A DNA stretch of 64,000 nucleotides from Limimaricola sp. (lineage in GTDB: Bacteria; Pseudomonadota; Alphaproteobacteria; Rhodobacterales; Rhodobacteraceae). This document shows positions 33,645 to 42,830 of this stretch, one piece after another. Below the pieces are notes generated by a model. The model saw only the letters and a program-made list of their open reading frames with translations. It made no database searches and had not been told where the DNA came from. The first letter of the stretch is position 1. Each line of letters opens with the position of its first letter. A program made the translations under genes and the position numbers. Location: positions 230,140-294,139 of the forward strand of contig NZ_WGLM01000006.1 of the NCBI RefSeq assembly GCF_016125575.1. The letters run 5' to 3'.

Positions 33645-35012
33645 TCAGGCCCCGATCAGCGCCTTGATCCGCTCAACGCCCTCGGCCACCCGCGCGGCAT
33701 CGCCCCGCGCCTCGACGTTCAGGCGCAGCAGCGGTTCGGTGTTGGACCGGCGCAGGTTGAACCGCCAATCGGCAAAGCTCAGCCCCACGCCGTCGGTATC
33801 GTCGCGCGCCACCGCCTCTGGTCCCAGCGCCGCAATCACCCGGTCCACGGCCGCGCCCGGATCGGGCAGGCGGAAATTGATCTCGCCCGAAGAGGGGAAG
33901 GCCGCCATCCGCGCCTCGACAAGCTCGGCAAGGGCTGCGCCGCTGCGCCCCATCAATTCGACGATAAGAAGCCAGGGGATCATCCCGCTGTCGCAGGCCA
34001 TGAAATCGCGGAAATAGTGATGCGCCGACATCTCGCCGCCATAGATCGCCCCGGTATCGCGCATCGCGTGTTTCAGGAAGGCATGGCCGGTGCGCGTCTG
34101 CACGGCCCGGCCCCCGGCGGCCGCCACCACGTCCTGCGTGTTCCAGATGATGCGCGGATCGTGAACGATGCTCGCCCCCGGCTCCTTGGCAAGAAACGCC
34201 TCGGCCAGAAGGCCCACGACGTATTCGCCCGGAATGAACCGCCCGGCCGCGTCGAAGAAGAAGCACCTGTCGAAATCGCCATCCCAGGCGATGCCGATGT
34301 CCGCCCCGGCGGCGCGCACCGCCTCGGCCGTGGCCGGCTGGTTCTCGGGCAAGAGCGGGTTGGGAATGCCGTTGGGAAAGCTGCCGTCAGGCTCGTGATG
34401 CATCCGCACGAAGCTTAGCGGCGCACCGGTGGCGGCCAGCGCCTCGGCGATGGCATCGAACGTCGGGCCGGCGGCACCATTGCCGGCATTGACCAGCACG
34501 GTCAGCGGCCGCAACGCCGCGACATCGACGAAGGACATCACCCGCGCGACGTAGGCCTCGCGCGCGCCCACGGCCGGGGCCCGCACCCCGCCGGGGCGGG
34601 AGGCGCCGAAATCGTCCGCCTCGGCCAGCGCGCGCACCTGCGCCATGCCCGTGGCGGGATCCAGCGGGGCCGACCCCTGCCGCACCATCTTCATCCCGTT
34701 GTAATCCATTGGGTTGTGCGAGGCCGTCACCTCGATCCCGCCATCGGCCTCGAAATGGGTCGTGGCGAAATACATCTCCTCGGTACCGCACAGGCCAAGG
34801 TCCAGCACCTCGACACCTTCGCGCATCAGCCCCTCGGCCACCGCATCGCTAAGCGCCACCGACGAGGCGCGGCAATCGCGACCCAGAACCACGCGCCGCG
34901 CCTCCAGCCCGCGCGCGAAGGCCCGCCCGATCCGGCCGGCAATACCTTCGTCAAGGTCGTGGCCCAGACGGCCGCGAATATCGTAGGCGGTAAAACAGGA
35001 AAGCGATGTCAT
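33645..35012 (-). CDS. Phosphomannomutase/phosphoglucomutase
   Basis: 455 residues of the alpha-D-phosphohexomutase family. The phosphoserine is Ser98 in EVTASHNPMDYNGMK; the Mg-binding loop is AWDGDFDRCF; a sugar-specificity loop with GGEMSAHHYF and the phosphate-binding loop RRSNTEPLLRLN follow. The enzyme interconverts mannose- or glucose-6-phosphate and the 1-phosphate for surface polysaccharide synthesis. The start is ATG 35012 (MTSLSCFTAYDIRG), with AAGAGAA before it; the in-frame extension to 35117 does not look like family sequence. Divergent from the DUF2793 gene across 169 bases. Confidence 0.93.
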   Translation of the reverse strand: MTSLSCFTAYDIRGRLGHDLDEGIAGRIGRAFARGLEARRVVLGRDCRASSVALSDAVAEGLMREGVEVLDLGLCGTEEMYFATTHFEADGGIEVTASHNPMDYNGMKMVRQGSAPLDPATGMAQVRALAEADDFGASRPGGVRAPAVGAREAYVARVMSFVDVAALRPLTVLVNAGNGAAGPTFDAIAEALAATGAPLSFVRMHHEPDGSFPNGIPNPLLPENQPATAEAVRAAGADIGIAWDGDFDRCFFFDAAGRFIPGEYVVGLLAEAFLAKEPGASIVHDPRIIWNTQDVVAAAGGRAVQTRTGHAFLKHAMRDTGAIYGGEMSAHHYFRDFMACDSGMIPWLLIVELMGRSGAALAELVEARMAAFPSSGEINFRLPDPGAAVDRVIAALGPEAVARDDTDGVGLSFADWRFNLRRSNTEPLLRLNVEARGDAARVAEGVERIKALIGA

Positions 35013-35181
35013 CGGCGGCGTTCTCTTGGCAGGTGGCGTACCGCATTCCTCAGACCATGCCACGCCGCGCGCGGTCAACCGCCGATCACCCGTTGCGCGG
35101 GCCGCCGCACGGCGCATTGCCGCCCGGTTAACGCGCCGCGCCTAGTTTTCCGCCCCGAACGCCCAGCCGCCGGAGTGCCCA

Positions 35182-36237
35182 ATGAGCCAGACCTCTGCCA
35201 ACCTCTCGCTGCCCTACATCCAGCCCGCACAGGCGCAAAAGCACGTCACGCATAACGAGGCGTTGCGGCTGCTGGACATCCTTGTGCAGATGGCCGTCAG
35301 CGCGCGCGATCTGGCCACCCCGCCTGCCACGCCGACCGAAGGCGACCGCTACATCGTGGCCTCCGGCGCGACGGGCGACTGGGCGGGGCAGGACGATGCC
35401 ATCGCATGGTTCGAGACCGGCGCGTGGCAGTTCGTGGCGCCGCGCCCCGGCTGGCAGGCCCGCGTCCTGTCCGAGCAGATTACCCTGACCTTCGGCGCTG
35501 CCGGCTGGTCCGACAACGCCGGGCGGCTGAGCACGGCCGAGCTTGGCGTGAACGCCACGCCCGACGCCACCAACCGCCTGACCGTCGCGGCCGAGGCCAG
35601 CCTGTTCAACCACCTCGGCGGGGGCCACCAGCTCAAGATCAACAAGGGGGCGGCGGGCGACGATGCGGCACTGGTTCTGCAAAGCGGCTTTTCCACCCGC
35701 GCGCTGACCGGGCTGCTGGCCGACGACGACTATGTCATCAAGGTCTCGCCCGATGGTGCCAGTTTTGCCGAGGCGTTGCGCATCGAGGCGGCGACGGGCC
35801 TGGTGCGGATGCCACGCAACGAGGCGCGGCAGGGTGTGCCGGTACTGATCGGCACGCTGGCCACAACGGGCAGCGGCGGGGTGCGGCGGTTCAACGTCCG
35901 GCTCGACGGGCTGGACCTGTCGCAGGATGCCGTCTACCGGGTCGAGGTGCTGGGCCATGCCCGCGGCGCCGGTCAGGCGATCGACCTTGTCTTCGTCGGC
36001 GCCAATGACCCCGGCGCGCCCGGCACCCCGGTCGCCGCGCAGGCGATCGACCGGAGCGGCAACGCGCTGGCCCTCGGCACGACGATGACCACCACCGCCC
36101 TCTACCTCTGGTTCGAGGTGGACGAGGCCGGGCTGACTGCCGCGGTCACCGGCGCGCGCATGGACGCGGGCGGCGGGTTTGACACCAGCGCAGGGATAAC
36201 GCTGGTGCAGACGGGCGTAGGCGTGGAGGTCAGCTAG
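35182..36237 (+). CDS. DUF2793 domain protein
   Basis: 351 residues. The N-terminal ~115 residues match DUF2793: NLSLPYIQPAQAQKHVTHNEALRLLD, GDRYIVASGATGDWAGQDDAIAWFE and WQFVAPRPGW. In Rhodobacteraceae such proteins are found in phage-tail or gene-transfer-agent contexts and as orphan surface proteins. The rest (residues ~120-351) is a beta-rich, tail-fibre-like extension with no named domain. CCGGAG serves as Shine-Dalgarno. No other phage or GTA gene is in the window, so this copy is an orphan. It overlaps the serine-hydrolase gene by 8 bases at the convergent 3' ends. Confidence 0.85.
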   Translation: MSQTSANLSLPYIQPAQAQKHVTHNEALRLLDILVQMAVSARDLATPPATPTEGDRYIVASGATGDWAGQDDAIAWFETGAWQFVAPRPGWQARVLSEQITLTFGAAGWSDNAGRLSTAELGVNATPDATNRLTVAAEASLFNHLGGGHQLKINKGAAGDDAALVLQSGFSTRALTGLLADDDYVIKVSPDGASFAEALRIEAATGLVRMPRNEARQGVPVLIGTLATTGSGGVRRFNVRLDGLDLSQDAVYRVEVLGHARGAGQAIDLVFVGANDPGAPGTPVAAQAIDRSGNALALGTTMTTTALYLWFEVDEAGLTAAVTGARMDAGGGFDTSAGITLVQTGVGVEVS

Positions 36238-37615
36238 GGGCTAGCGCCTTGAGGATGGCCGCCACCAGTGGCTGCGGCTTGTAATCAAGGCGCCCGGGCG
36301 TCAGCCCCATTCGCACCACCACCGCGTTGGCCGAGGGGATGATGGTAACGGTCTGCCCGTCATGCCCTTCCATCCAGTAGGCATCGTCAGGAATACCCGC
36401 CGCCACGTCTGCGCCGGGGGTAAAGCCGCTCGATGGGCCGTCCATCCACATCATCCCCTGCCCATAGCCCGGCTCGGCTTTCGAAGGCGTGTGCATCAGC
36501 CGCGCGAATTCCGGCGACAGCACCTGCTGCCCGTCCCACGCGCCGTCCTGCAACAGCATCAGGCCGAAACGCGCCCAGTCGCGCGGCGTAGCGTATAGAT
36601 ATGACCCGCCCACAAAGGTGCCCGCCTCGTCGGTCTCCAGTACCGCGCTGCCCATGCCCAGCGGATCAAACAGCGCCTTGCGCGGCCATGCCAGCGCGGT
36701 CGCCGTGTCGCCCAGCGCGTTCTGCCAGATCCGCGACATCAGAACGGCCGTGCCGGTCGAATAGCTGTAATGCGTCCCCGGCGGATGATCGAGCGCCTGA
36801 CTGGCCACGAAGCCTGCCATGTCAGGTTCCAGAAACAGCATCCGGGTGACATCCGAGACGTCGCCGTAATCCTCGTTGAAATGCAGGCCCGATGACATCG
36901 ACATCAGGTCTGCGACGGTGATCTTCGCCCTGTCATCGGCCGCCCACTGCGGCAACAGATGATCCTGATCCATCTGCAGCTTACCCGAGTCGACCAATGT
37001 GCCAACCAGCGCCGCGGTGACGGTCTTGGTCATCGACCAGCCAAGCTGCGGCGTGCTGGCGTCGAAACCCGGTGCATAGCGTTCCGCCACGATCCGGCCG
37101 TTCTGCACCACCACGATCCCGCGCATCCCCGGCCCGGCCAGCTGGTCGTCGGCCAGTATGGCTGCCAGCGCGTCATGCCCGCTCAGGTCCACCCCCTCGC
37201 CCGCGGGCCAAAGCGCCGTGCTGGTCGAAGGGCCGGGCGCGGGCGGCGCGGTCTGGTCGCGCACGCGGGCATCCTTGCCATCAGGGGCCAGCGCGCAGCC
37301 GAGGCCAGGACGCAACACGGCATCAACCGGAGCGATGAACCGCAAAAAGCCTGAATGGACCAGCCCCTGCGCCCTGTCAGTTGCCAGGGCATACCCTTTG
37401 AGCAGCGGGTTACCGGGCGCCTGCACGTCACGCTCCAACACCTGCGCCGGGTCACGCCCTGCGATCAGGGCTGCCGAACAGGTGATCTTGGCGCTGTATC
37501 CGGCACCGACCCGCAGCAATTCGGGCGGCGACATGACTAGGTACAGATACCCCGCCGCCAAGCCGACGACGATCAGCATCAACAATCGGCCCAGCCACTT
37601 CCCGAACGTCTGCAT
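36230..37615 (-). CDS. Beta-lactamase-family serine hydrolase, membrane-anchored
   Basis: 461 residues. An N-terminal hydrophobic helix (LLMLIVVGLAAGYLYLVM) precedes a linker and the class C beta-lactamase/esterase fold (from ~residue 150). The SxxK motif is SMTK in QLGWSMTKTVTAALVG; a YSYSTG segment takes the place of YxN, and HDGQTV the place of the KTG box. It should act in the periplasm on an ester or D-amino-acid peptide; resistance is not implied. GGGGAGGG precedes ATG 37615. Divergent from the AhpD-like gene, with 158 bases between. Confidence 0.87.
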   Translation of the reverse strand: MQTFGKWLGRLLMLIVVGLAAGYLYLVMSPPELLRVGAGYSAKITCSAALIAGRDPAQVLERDVQAPGNPLLKGYALATDRAQGLVHSGFLRFIAPVDAVLRPGLGCALAPDGKDARVRDQTAPPAPGPSTSTALWPAGEGVDLSGHDALAAILADDQLAGPGMRGIVVVQNGRIVAERYAPGFDASTPQLGWSMTKTVTAALVGTLVDSGKLQMDQDHLLPQWAADDRAKITVADLMSMSSGLHFNEDYGDVSDVTRMLFLEPDMAGFVASQALDHPPGTHYSYSTGTAVLMSRIWQNALGDTATALAWPRKALFDPLGMGSAVLETDEAGTFVGGSYLYATPRDWARFGLMLLQDGAWDGQQVLSPEFARLMHTPSKAEPGYGQGMMWMDGPSSGFTPGADVAAGIPDDAYWMEGHDGQTVTIIPSANAVVVRMGLTPGRLDYKPQPLVAAILKALAPS

Positions 37616-37773
37616 CGCGCCCTCCCCTGCAGTCCTTCGCGTGCAGTCTTGGCCCGCACGACGCGCTTCGCCAAGCCCCCGAATGTGAAAACCCTGCGTC
37701 CAACCTCAACAAGCGCCGCAAACCGCTTGCACCACGGCGGACCATCGGGTTGCTGGCACAAAAGGAGACGAAC

Positions 37774-38322
37774 ATGACCGCATCCCCCTGCCTGCCGCTT
37801 GGCGACAGCGACTGGCCCACCGAGATTGCCGACCTGCGTGACAGATTTGCCGGGGCGCTGAATGTCTACCGCACGATGGCGCACCATCCTGCGCTGTTGC
37901 GGGCATGGGCACCGCTGCGTCAGCACATCGTAAAGGACAGCGCGCTCGGCCCTGAACGGTCCGAGGTGGTGATCCTGCGCGCGGCTTATCGCATGGGATC
38001 GGAATACGAATGGCTCCATCACGTCGGCCGCGCCCGCAAACTCGGCTTTGCCGAAGCGCGCATCGCCGCTTTGGCCGGGCACCCGGCGGGCGAGGACGGG
38101 CTGATCGCTGGGGCGGTGGACGCCCTCTTTGACCTGCGCCGCCTGCCCGAAGCGCTGGAGGCCGAACTGGCCGCGGCCATCGGTCGGCACGCGGTGATCG
38201 ACCTCATCGCAACGGTCGGGTTCTACTCGGTGCTGGGCTACCTGCTGATGACCTACGACACGCCGATCGACGCCGATGTCACGGCTGAAATGGCAATTGC
38301 GCCGCCGCCCGCCCTGGGCTAG
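37774..38322 (+). CDS. Carboxymuconolactone decarboxylase-family protein
   Basis: 182 residues. The family segment is VILRAAYRMGSEYEWLHHVGRARKLGF (Glu-His where AhpD has CxxC), then IAALAG and DLIATVGFYSVLGYLL. The lack of a CxxC pair makes it more like 4-carboxymuconolactone decarboxylases or uncharacterised AhpD-like proteins than a peroxidase reductase. The ATG at 37774 is preceded by AAAGGAG, unusually perfect; frames further upstream are not coding-like. It converges with the MFS gene and overlaps its last 4 bases. Confidence 0.85.
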   Translation: MTASPCLPLGDSDWPTEIADLRDRFAGALNVYRTMAHHPALLRAWAPLRQHIVKDSALGPERSEVVILRAAYRMGSEYEWLHHVGRARKLGFAEARIAALAGHPAGEDGLIAGAVDALFDLRRLPEALEAELAAAIGRHAVIDLIATVGFYSVLGYLLMTYDTPIDADVTAEMAIAPPPALG

Positions 38323-39563
38323 GCCAGCCCCTCACCGGCTCGCGCGGCGATACGGCGCGCCACTGTGGCAAGGATCAGCGAGGCGATGGCGCACCACGCC
38401 GCCATCCCCAGCATCTGCACTGGCAAGCCGATGCCAAGATCTATCAGCACGCCGGTAATTCCCGGCCCCAGTGCCGTCGACAGCACCATTGATGCCACGA
38501 TGATCGCCCGGATCCCGCCAAGGTTGGCCAACCCATAGACCTCGGGCCAGAGCGCGCCCATCAACGTGCCGGTGAATCCAGAGCTGACACCCAGCAGCAG
38601 CATGAAAACATAGACCCCCCAGACCGGCGTGACCAAGGCGAGCGTCAGCGCCGCCAGACCAAGCGGGATCAGGATGAAGGGCAACAGCCGCAAAGACCCG
38701 TACCGGTCGATCAGCCCGCCACTGACAAATCCGAATATCACCGTCGCCGCCGACATAACCGGGAACGAGGCCGCGAAGGCCAGCGGCGAATACCCACGCA
38801 ACTCGGTCAGATAGCCTTGGTGGAAAAAGATCGTGGTCCCGATGAACGGCGGCGCCAGCAGGCCCGCCAGCAACAGGTAGAGAACCGGGTCGCGCAGCAC
38901 CTCCGCCCGCGTCCAGTCTCGCACCATGGGCCGGGCGCGGGCGGTGACATCAGCGGTGTTGGGCAACCGTTCGACCCGCATCAGCGTGACGATCAGCGGC
39001 AGACCCACGAGGACCAGCACCAGCGCCGACAACTGCCAGGCCCGGTGCCAGTCACCGCTGGCCGCGTCGATCAGCACAACGATGATCGGCAGCACGGCGG
39101 TGCCCGCAGGCTGGCCCGGCACGATGATCGCCATTGCCCGGCCGCGATTGGCAACAAACCAGCGGCCGATCTCTGTATAGGCGATCTCGGTCATCATGCC
39201 CTGCCCGAACAGCCGCAGAATGTAGAGCGCAAGTGCAAGCACCGCGACATTGGGCGCCTGCGTGATCAGCACGCAGCCAGCTGCCAGCAGCGGCATGGTA
39301 AAGCTCGCCACCTTCCAACCCGGCATCAGGTCCAGCGTGCGGCCCATGAACGGCAACGAGGCCGCGCTGGCCAGCGTCGCCAGCATGTAAAGCGCCCCGA
39401 ACGCGCCGCCCGAGAGGTGATACGTCTCGCGCAGCGCATTGCCCGACAGCCCAATGAAGAACGTCTGCCCGAAGGACGAAAACAGCGTCAGCAGAAAGCC
39501 CGCGACCAGCCAGCGCGCGTTCTCGACAAGAAAGGCAATGTTCTGGGAAAATGCGCGCGACAT
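38319..39563 (-). CDS. MFS transporter
   Basis: 414 residues, 12 predicted hydrophobic segments. Motif-A-like sequence after helix 2 is weak (LPFMGRTLDLMPGWKV), and MTEIAYTEIGRWFVANRGRAMAI resembles the central loop of the oxalate/formate or nitrate-type and CynX-like porters. Substrate unknown. Start ATG 39563 is preceded by AAGGGGG; the in-frame extension to 39800 lacks family similarity and crosses a terminator hairpin. Convergent overlap of 4 bases with the AhpD-like gene. Confidence 0.85.
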   Translation of the reverse strand: MSRAFSQNIAFLVENARWLVAGFLLTLFSSFGQTFFIGLSGNALRETYHLSGGAFGALYMLATLASAASLPFMGRTLDLMPGWKVASFTMPLLAAGCVLITQAPNVAVLALALYILRLFGQGMMTEIAYTEIGRWFVANRGRAMAIIVPGQPAGTAVLPIIVVLIDAASGDWHRAWQLSALVLVLVGLPLIVTLMRVERLPNTADVTARARPMVRDWTRAEVLRDPVLYLLLAGLLAPPFIGTTIFFHQGYLTELRGYSPLAFAASFPVMSAATVIFGFVSGGLIDRYGSLRLLPFILIPLGLAALTLALVTPVWGVYVFMLLLGVSSGFTGTLMGALWPEVYGLANLGGIRAIIVASMVLSTALGPGITGVLIDLGIGLPVQMLGMAAWCAIASLILATVARRIAARAGEGLA

Positions 39564-39670
39564 GGCCCCCTTAGACGCCAACTGCCCGGCACTGACAAGC
39601 GCAACGCGGACTCTGCGGGCGACCGGGGCCATGATGGAGAAAGCTGGAGACTGCCAAGGCCACCACGAAC

Positions 39671-39697
39671 GCAAAATGCGCCCCACCGGGGCGCAAA
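39671..39697 (-). terminator. Terminator of the 39.8-41.1 kb small-gene operon
   Basis: TGCGCCCC (39675-39682), ACC, GGGGCGCA (39686-39693), flanked by AAAA on both sides, so on the minus strand it ends in TTTT. It lies about 100 bases beyond the last operon gene and upstream of the MFS gene. Confidence 0.8.
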
Positions 39698-39796
39698 AGC
39701 TTGTGTCCGTGATGCCGAGCAGGTCAGCGCAAGCACAAAAGGCGAAGACCGACGGCGCAGGGCAGGCCGAGCGAATGCGCTTGAGTACGGGGCGGA

Positions 39797-40471
39797 TCAA
39801 GAGCCTTCTGGCACGGGTTCAGCGCGGGCCAAGAGCAGAATTGCCCCCACGGCGAGGAACCAGACAATCGCACCTAGGCCGAACACAGAGCCCGCAGTTT
39901 CGCCGAGTGCCGGAACGACAGTGAGCAAACCGCCAAGGCCCGTCAGCAGGCCAAGTGCGTTGACGATGCGCGGCAAGCGACCGGCAATTCCTGTAGCAAC
40001 GCTGACGCAAGCGATCCAGACGCCACCGGCGATCTCGTTGCCGCCGCCGAGGCCCAGTTCCACGTGGTGCAGCATGAACCACAGGTCGGCCGCCGCTTGT
40101 GGATCGGTCGGATAGATATGGGCCGCTTGCTCTACCGCCACATTGGCGATCATGCCCGCGCCGAGGACCAATGCCGCCCAGATCAATCCGATTGCTTGGG
40201 TGACGGCCGCCCAGCTTGGCAGGGATACCAATTGTGCGGCAAAGACGACGACGAGAACGCTCAGCGCCAACGCATTCACCACGTAGATCACCGTATTCCA
40301 TACGATCATCACCCCAGGGCGTGCATCAATGAACGCGGTGACGGCGTCGGGGTCGATCCCGGCGGTGCCGTAGCCCAGCGGGGCAAGCAGCGTCACCAGA
40401 AGGGCAAAGCCGAACAGGTACGTGCCGGCACAAGTCAGAGCGGCAAGGCCGCCGATACGAGTAAAGGTCAT
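39797..40471 (-). CDS. Hypothetical integral membrane protein (224 aa)
   Basis: 224 residues with about six hydrophobic segments (e.g. LTCAGTYLFGFALLVTLLA, ALALSVLVVVFAAQLV, GLLTGLGGLLTVVPAL). The pattern resembles DUF4386-type membrane proteins, of which another copy lies at 43.4 kb, but the match is not strong enough to name it. GGGAGACC precedes ATG 40471. It is the last gene of a chain of four genes with 12-16 base spacers beginning at 41138. Function unknown. Confidence 0.75.
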   Translation of the reverse strand: MTFTRIGGLAALTCAGTYLFGFALLVTLLAPLGYGTAGIDPDAVTAFIDARPGVMIVWNTVIYVVNALALSVLVVVFAAQLVSLPSWAAVTQAIGLIWAALVLGAGMIANVAVEQAAHIYPTDPQAAADLWFMLHHVELGLGGGNEIAGGVWIACVSVATGIAGRLPRIVNALGLLTGLGGLLTVVPALGETAGSVFGLGAIVWFLAVGAILLLARAEPVPEGS

Positions 40472-40486
40472 TTGAGGTCTCCCAGG

Positions 40487-40717
40487 TCATTGGATTGTGA
40501 AAAAGTCGCCGATTGCCGGACCAGCCCCTTGCAATGGTCTGCAAGGTGGTGCGTTCCGCAGTCCACGTCGCAATAGCTCGGCCCGTCTGCCTGACGGGTG
40601 ACGCGGAGAGCCGATTGTGAAACGCCCCAACAGCGCGCCGCGGGCCAGCACGATCTGCCGTGCCGTCTGCAGAACAGCAAAGGCAGCACAGCAAATGGCA
40701 AGCGTCGCGGCTGTCAT
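40487..40717 (-). CDS. Hypothetical 76-residue protein, one membrane segment
   Basis: 76 residues: an N-terminal hydrophobic helix (MTAATLAICCAAFAVLQTAR) and a basic, proline-containing tail (HPSGRRAELLRRGLRN). ATG 40717 follows GGAGGG by seven bases; the stop at 40487 is 15 bases before the next gene. Support comes from the start signal and the regular spacing, not from homology. Another frame across the same bases has no ribosome site. No function can be suggested beyond a membrane or secreted location. Confidence 0.5.
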   Translation of the reverse strand: MTAATLAICCAAFAVLQTARQIVLARGALLGRFTIGSPRHPSGRRAELLRRGLRNAPPCRPLQGAGPAIGDFFTIQ

Positions 40718-40733
40718 CTGTTTCCCTCCAGTC

Positions 40734-40922
40734 TCAGCGGAATGACCGATGTGCCAGCGCGTGAAGCGTGATGCGCGACGGCAGTGTCTGCGGGCTGTCC
40801 TCAGGCAAACCGACATCGCGGTGCAGGTGCGCCGTCGGTGGCAAAGGCGCGGCGCCGCGCCCGGTCAGCAGGCCAAAGAGCGCGTCGAAGCGATGGCGGC
40901 GCTGATGCAGAATGTCATTCAT
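40734..40922 (-). CDS. Hypothetical 62-residue protein, DUF1127-like tail
   Basis: 62 residues with a segment PPTAHLHRDVGLPED that resembles the L-R-D-I-G-L core of DUF1127 mini-proteins, which are arginine-rich regulators of stress and phosphate or carbon use in alphaproteobacteria. GAGAGGGA precedes ATG 40922. Spacing to neighbours is 12 bases upstream and 16 downstream, which suggests one transcript. The identification with DUF1127 is tentative since the usual arginine-rich first helix is replaced by HQRRHRFDALF. Confidence 0.5.
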   Translation of the reverse strand: MNDILHQRRHRFDALFGLLTGRGAAPLPPTAHLHRDVGLPEDSPQTLPSRITLHALAHRSFR

Positions 40923-40934
40923 GGCCGATCCCTC

Positions 40935-41138
40935 TCAGCAGACGACCGGGTGGTCGCATTCGTGCAGGCACCCGGTGACGATAATTTCATGCCGTTGACG
41001 TCCATTCACGGCGCCGGTGATGCCTGCGGCCAGAACACCGGCAAGGGCACAATCGAGAATGGGAATGTTGCCGGCGCCGCTCTCGGCGCAGGTCGTCAGG
41101 TCTTCGGCCGCGCCGAGCAGGAAAAGCGGGGGAGTCAT
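40935..41138 (-). CDS. Hypothetical cysteine-containing 67-residue protein
   Basis: 67 residues, MTPPLFLLGAAEDLTTCAES, a GAGNIPILDCALAGVLAAGI middle, and the C-terminus TGCLHECDHPVVC. Five cysteines and paired histidine/cysteine at the end suggest metal binding or disulfides, but no family is recognised. AAGGAA precedes ATG 41138. First gene of the small-gene chain, 92 bases downstream of the GlxA-type regulator on the same strand, so it may be regulated by or with it. Confidence 0.5.
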   Translation of the reverse strand: MTPPLFLLGAAEDLTTCAESGAGNIPILDCALAGVLAAGITGAVNGRQRHEIIVTGCLHECDHPVVC

Positions 41139-41230
41139 TGCACTGGTTCCTTGCGATCTGAATAAAGAGAGCCAGCGACCGGACATGGTCCGGACGGGAT
41201 GCGGGTATGGTAAGGAGGAAAGGGCTTGGC

Positions 41231-42274
41231 CTAGCAGGGGCCGTCCCGGATCTGATCGGCCCTCTCATGAATGCCGCGGAAGCGGTCGCGATATTCGGAC
41301 GCCGATATGCCGAGGTGACGCTGGAAGGCCCGGCGCATGCGCTCGGCGTTCTGGAAGCCCGCGTCGCGAGCAACCTGTTCGATGCCTTGCGGCCTTGTTT
41401 CCAGAGCGACCCGTGCGGCCTGAACCCGAGCGGTCTCGACATAGGACGCGGGCGTCATGCCGGTTTCGTCCTTGAAGCGGCGGGCGAAGGTGCGTTCGGA
41501 GAGACCCGCCCGCGCGGCGAGTGCTGTGACGGTAAGCGCGTCGCCCGGGTTGGCGAGGATGAATTCGAGCGTGGCATTGATCGCCGGGTCGTCGGCAGCC
41601 TGCGCCACCAGGTGCGCGCTGAACTGCGACTGCCCGCCCGGACGCATCATGTACATCACGTTGTAACGCGCCACCTGCAGCGCCACGTCATGGCCCCAGT
41701 CTGTCTCGACCAGCGCAAGGGCCAGGTCCATGCCCGCCGTCACGCCAGCGGACGTCCAGATGTTGCCGTCCCGCACAAAGATGGCGTCCCGTTCTACCCG
41801 GACCTTCGGATAGCGCTTCTCGAGGATCGGGCACCACCACCAGTGTGTACTGGCGCGCCGACCGTCGAGCAGACCAATCTCGGCCAGGATCATCGCGCCC
41901 GTACAAATCGAGACCACGCGGTCTGCCCGCGCCGCAGCCTCGCGCACGAAGTCCAGAAGGGCCCTGTCCTCGAGCGCCGCCATCGTTCCATGGCCGCCGC
42001 TGACAATCAGCGTGTCGATGGGAGAGGTGTCGCGCATCGCGTCGGCAAAACCGGTGTTGGCCGTCAGGCAAAGGCCGGAGGTCGTCGGCACCGGTCCGGC
42101 CTCTGCGGCAACCAGCTTGACGTTGTAGGGCGCGGGACCTTCGGCCAGGAAGTATTTCGCGCCGGTCAGCACCTCCAGTGGGCCGACCACGTCGAGGATA
42201 TGGGCATCCGGGTAGGTGACCATGACGACATTGCGCCCGCGGGTCCCTGTCCGATATGTCGTTTTGCGTTCCAT
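41231..42274 (-). CDS. GlxA-type transcriptional regulator (DJ-1/PfpI + AraC)
   Basis: 347 residues. The first ~190 form a DJ-1/PfpI-like glutamine-amidotransferase fold used for ligand sensing (DAHILDVVGPLEVL, DTLIVSGGHGTMA, the nucleophile-elbow region SICTGAMILAEIG). The C-terminal ~100 residues are a double helix-turn-helix of the AraC family (LTVTALAARAGLSERTF, GIEQVARDAGFQNAERM). GlxA-like regulators control amine, carnitine or arginine catabolism genes. Inverted repeat GGTCAG (42275-42280) and CTGACC (42301-42306) sits directly upstream of the ATG, a possible autoregulatory site. The target could be the small-gene chain downstream. Confidence 0.88.
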   Translation of the reverse strand: MERKTTYRTGTRGRNVVMVTYPDAHILDVVGPLEVLTGAKYFLAEGPAPYNVKLVAAEAGPVPTTSGLCLTANTGFADAMRDTSPIDTLIVSGGHGTMAALEDRALLDFVREAAARADRVVSICTGAMILAEIGLLDGRRASTHWWWCPILEKRYPKVRVERDAIFVRDGNIWTSAGVTAGMDLALALVETDWGHDVALQVARYNVMYMMRPGGQSQFSAHLVAQAADDPAINATLEFILANPGDALTVTALAARAGLSERTFARRFKDETGMTPASYVETARVQAARVALETRPQGIEQVARDAGFQNAERMRRAFQRHLGISASEYRDRFRGIHERADQIRDGPC

Positions 42275-42830
42275 GGTCAGACACTACGCCGATCTGCCCG
42301 CTGACCGTTAGGACAAAGACCCCTCGATTTCCGCCATCCGGGCTTCGGTATCGGGTCAATGCCCTGCAGCGTGATGGGCAGGCTGATATCTCGATGGACA
42401 CCGCCGCGGGATCGGCCGCGGAGGGTAAGGCGCTCCTGCATGGACTTCACATCGAGCCGGATCGCACCCGGGATCGGAAGAAGATGATCCCGGCCGTCAC
42501 CTGCCATGACATCCTGTAACGGATGGCTGCTGAGATCGACGCGACCGCTATGTCAGAACGCACCGGCGATGAAACTTCGAACATCTGCCAAGCGCGCAGT
42601 GAGCGGGGCGTCCTCCGTGTTGGGACCTGCCGGGCCCGGCCCCAAGCCGGGCGGCCAAGGAGGACTTCCCTTATGCGATCTTTCCGCACAGCAGGTGCTG
42701 AGTCGGAGTTTCGGACAACATCGTTTTGGCTCCCTCATGGCGGATCGAAGGCTTGCAAGATTTGCGCCTGGCGGGACCTGATCCCAAGCAGCGCCGTGAC
42801 AGATCATCCCGACGCAGGCCGCGCCCCGGC
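42275..42830. other. 556-base stretch without convincing gene
   Basis: Between the GlxA-type gene and the VOC gene no frame combines ribosome site, plausible composition and family similarity. Some frames are open for 80-170 codons but look like chance in GC-rich DNA. It may be a decayed gene. The GGTCAG/CTGACC repeat at 42275-42306 is the only regular element noticed. Confidence 0.55.

Noticed and set aside
42447..42689. 80-codon minus-strand frame between VOC and GlxA-type genes
   Set aside because: No ribosome site, no family similarity, and atypical composition.
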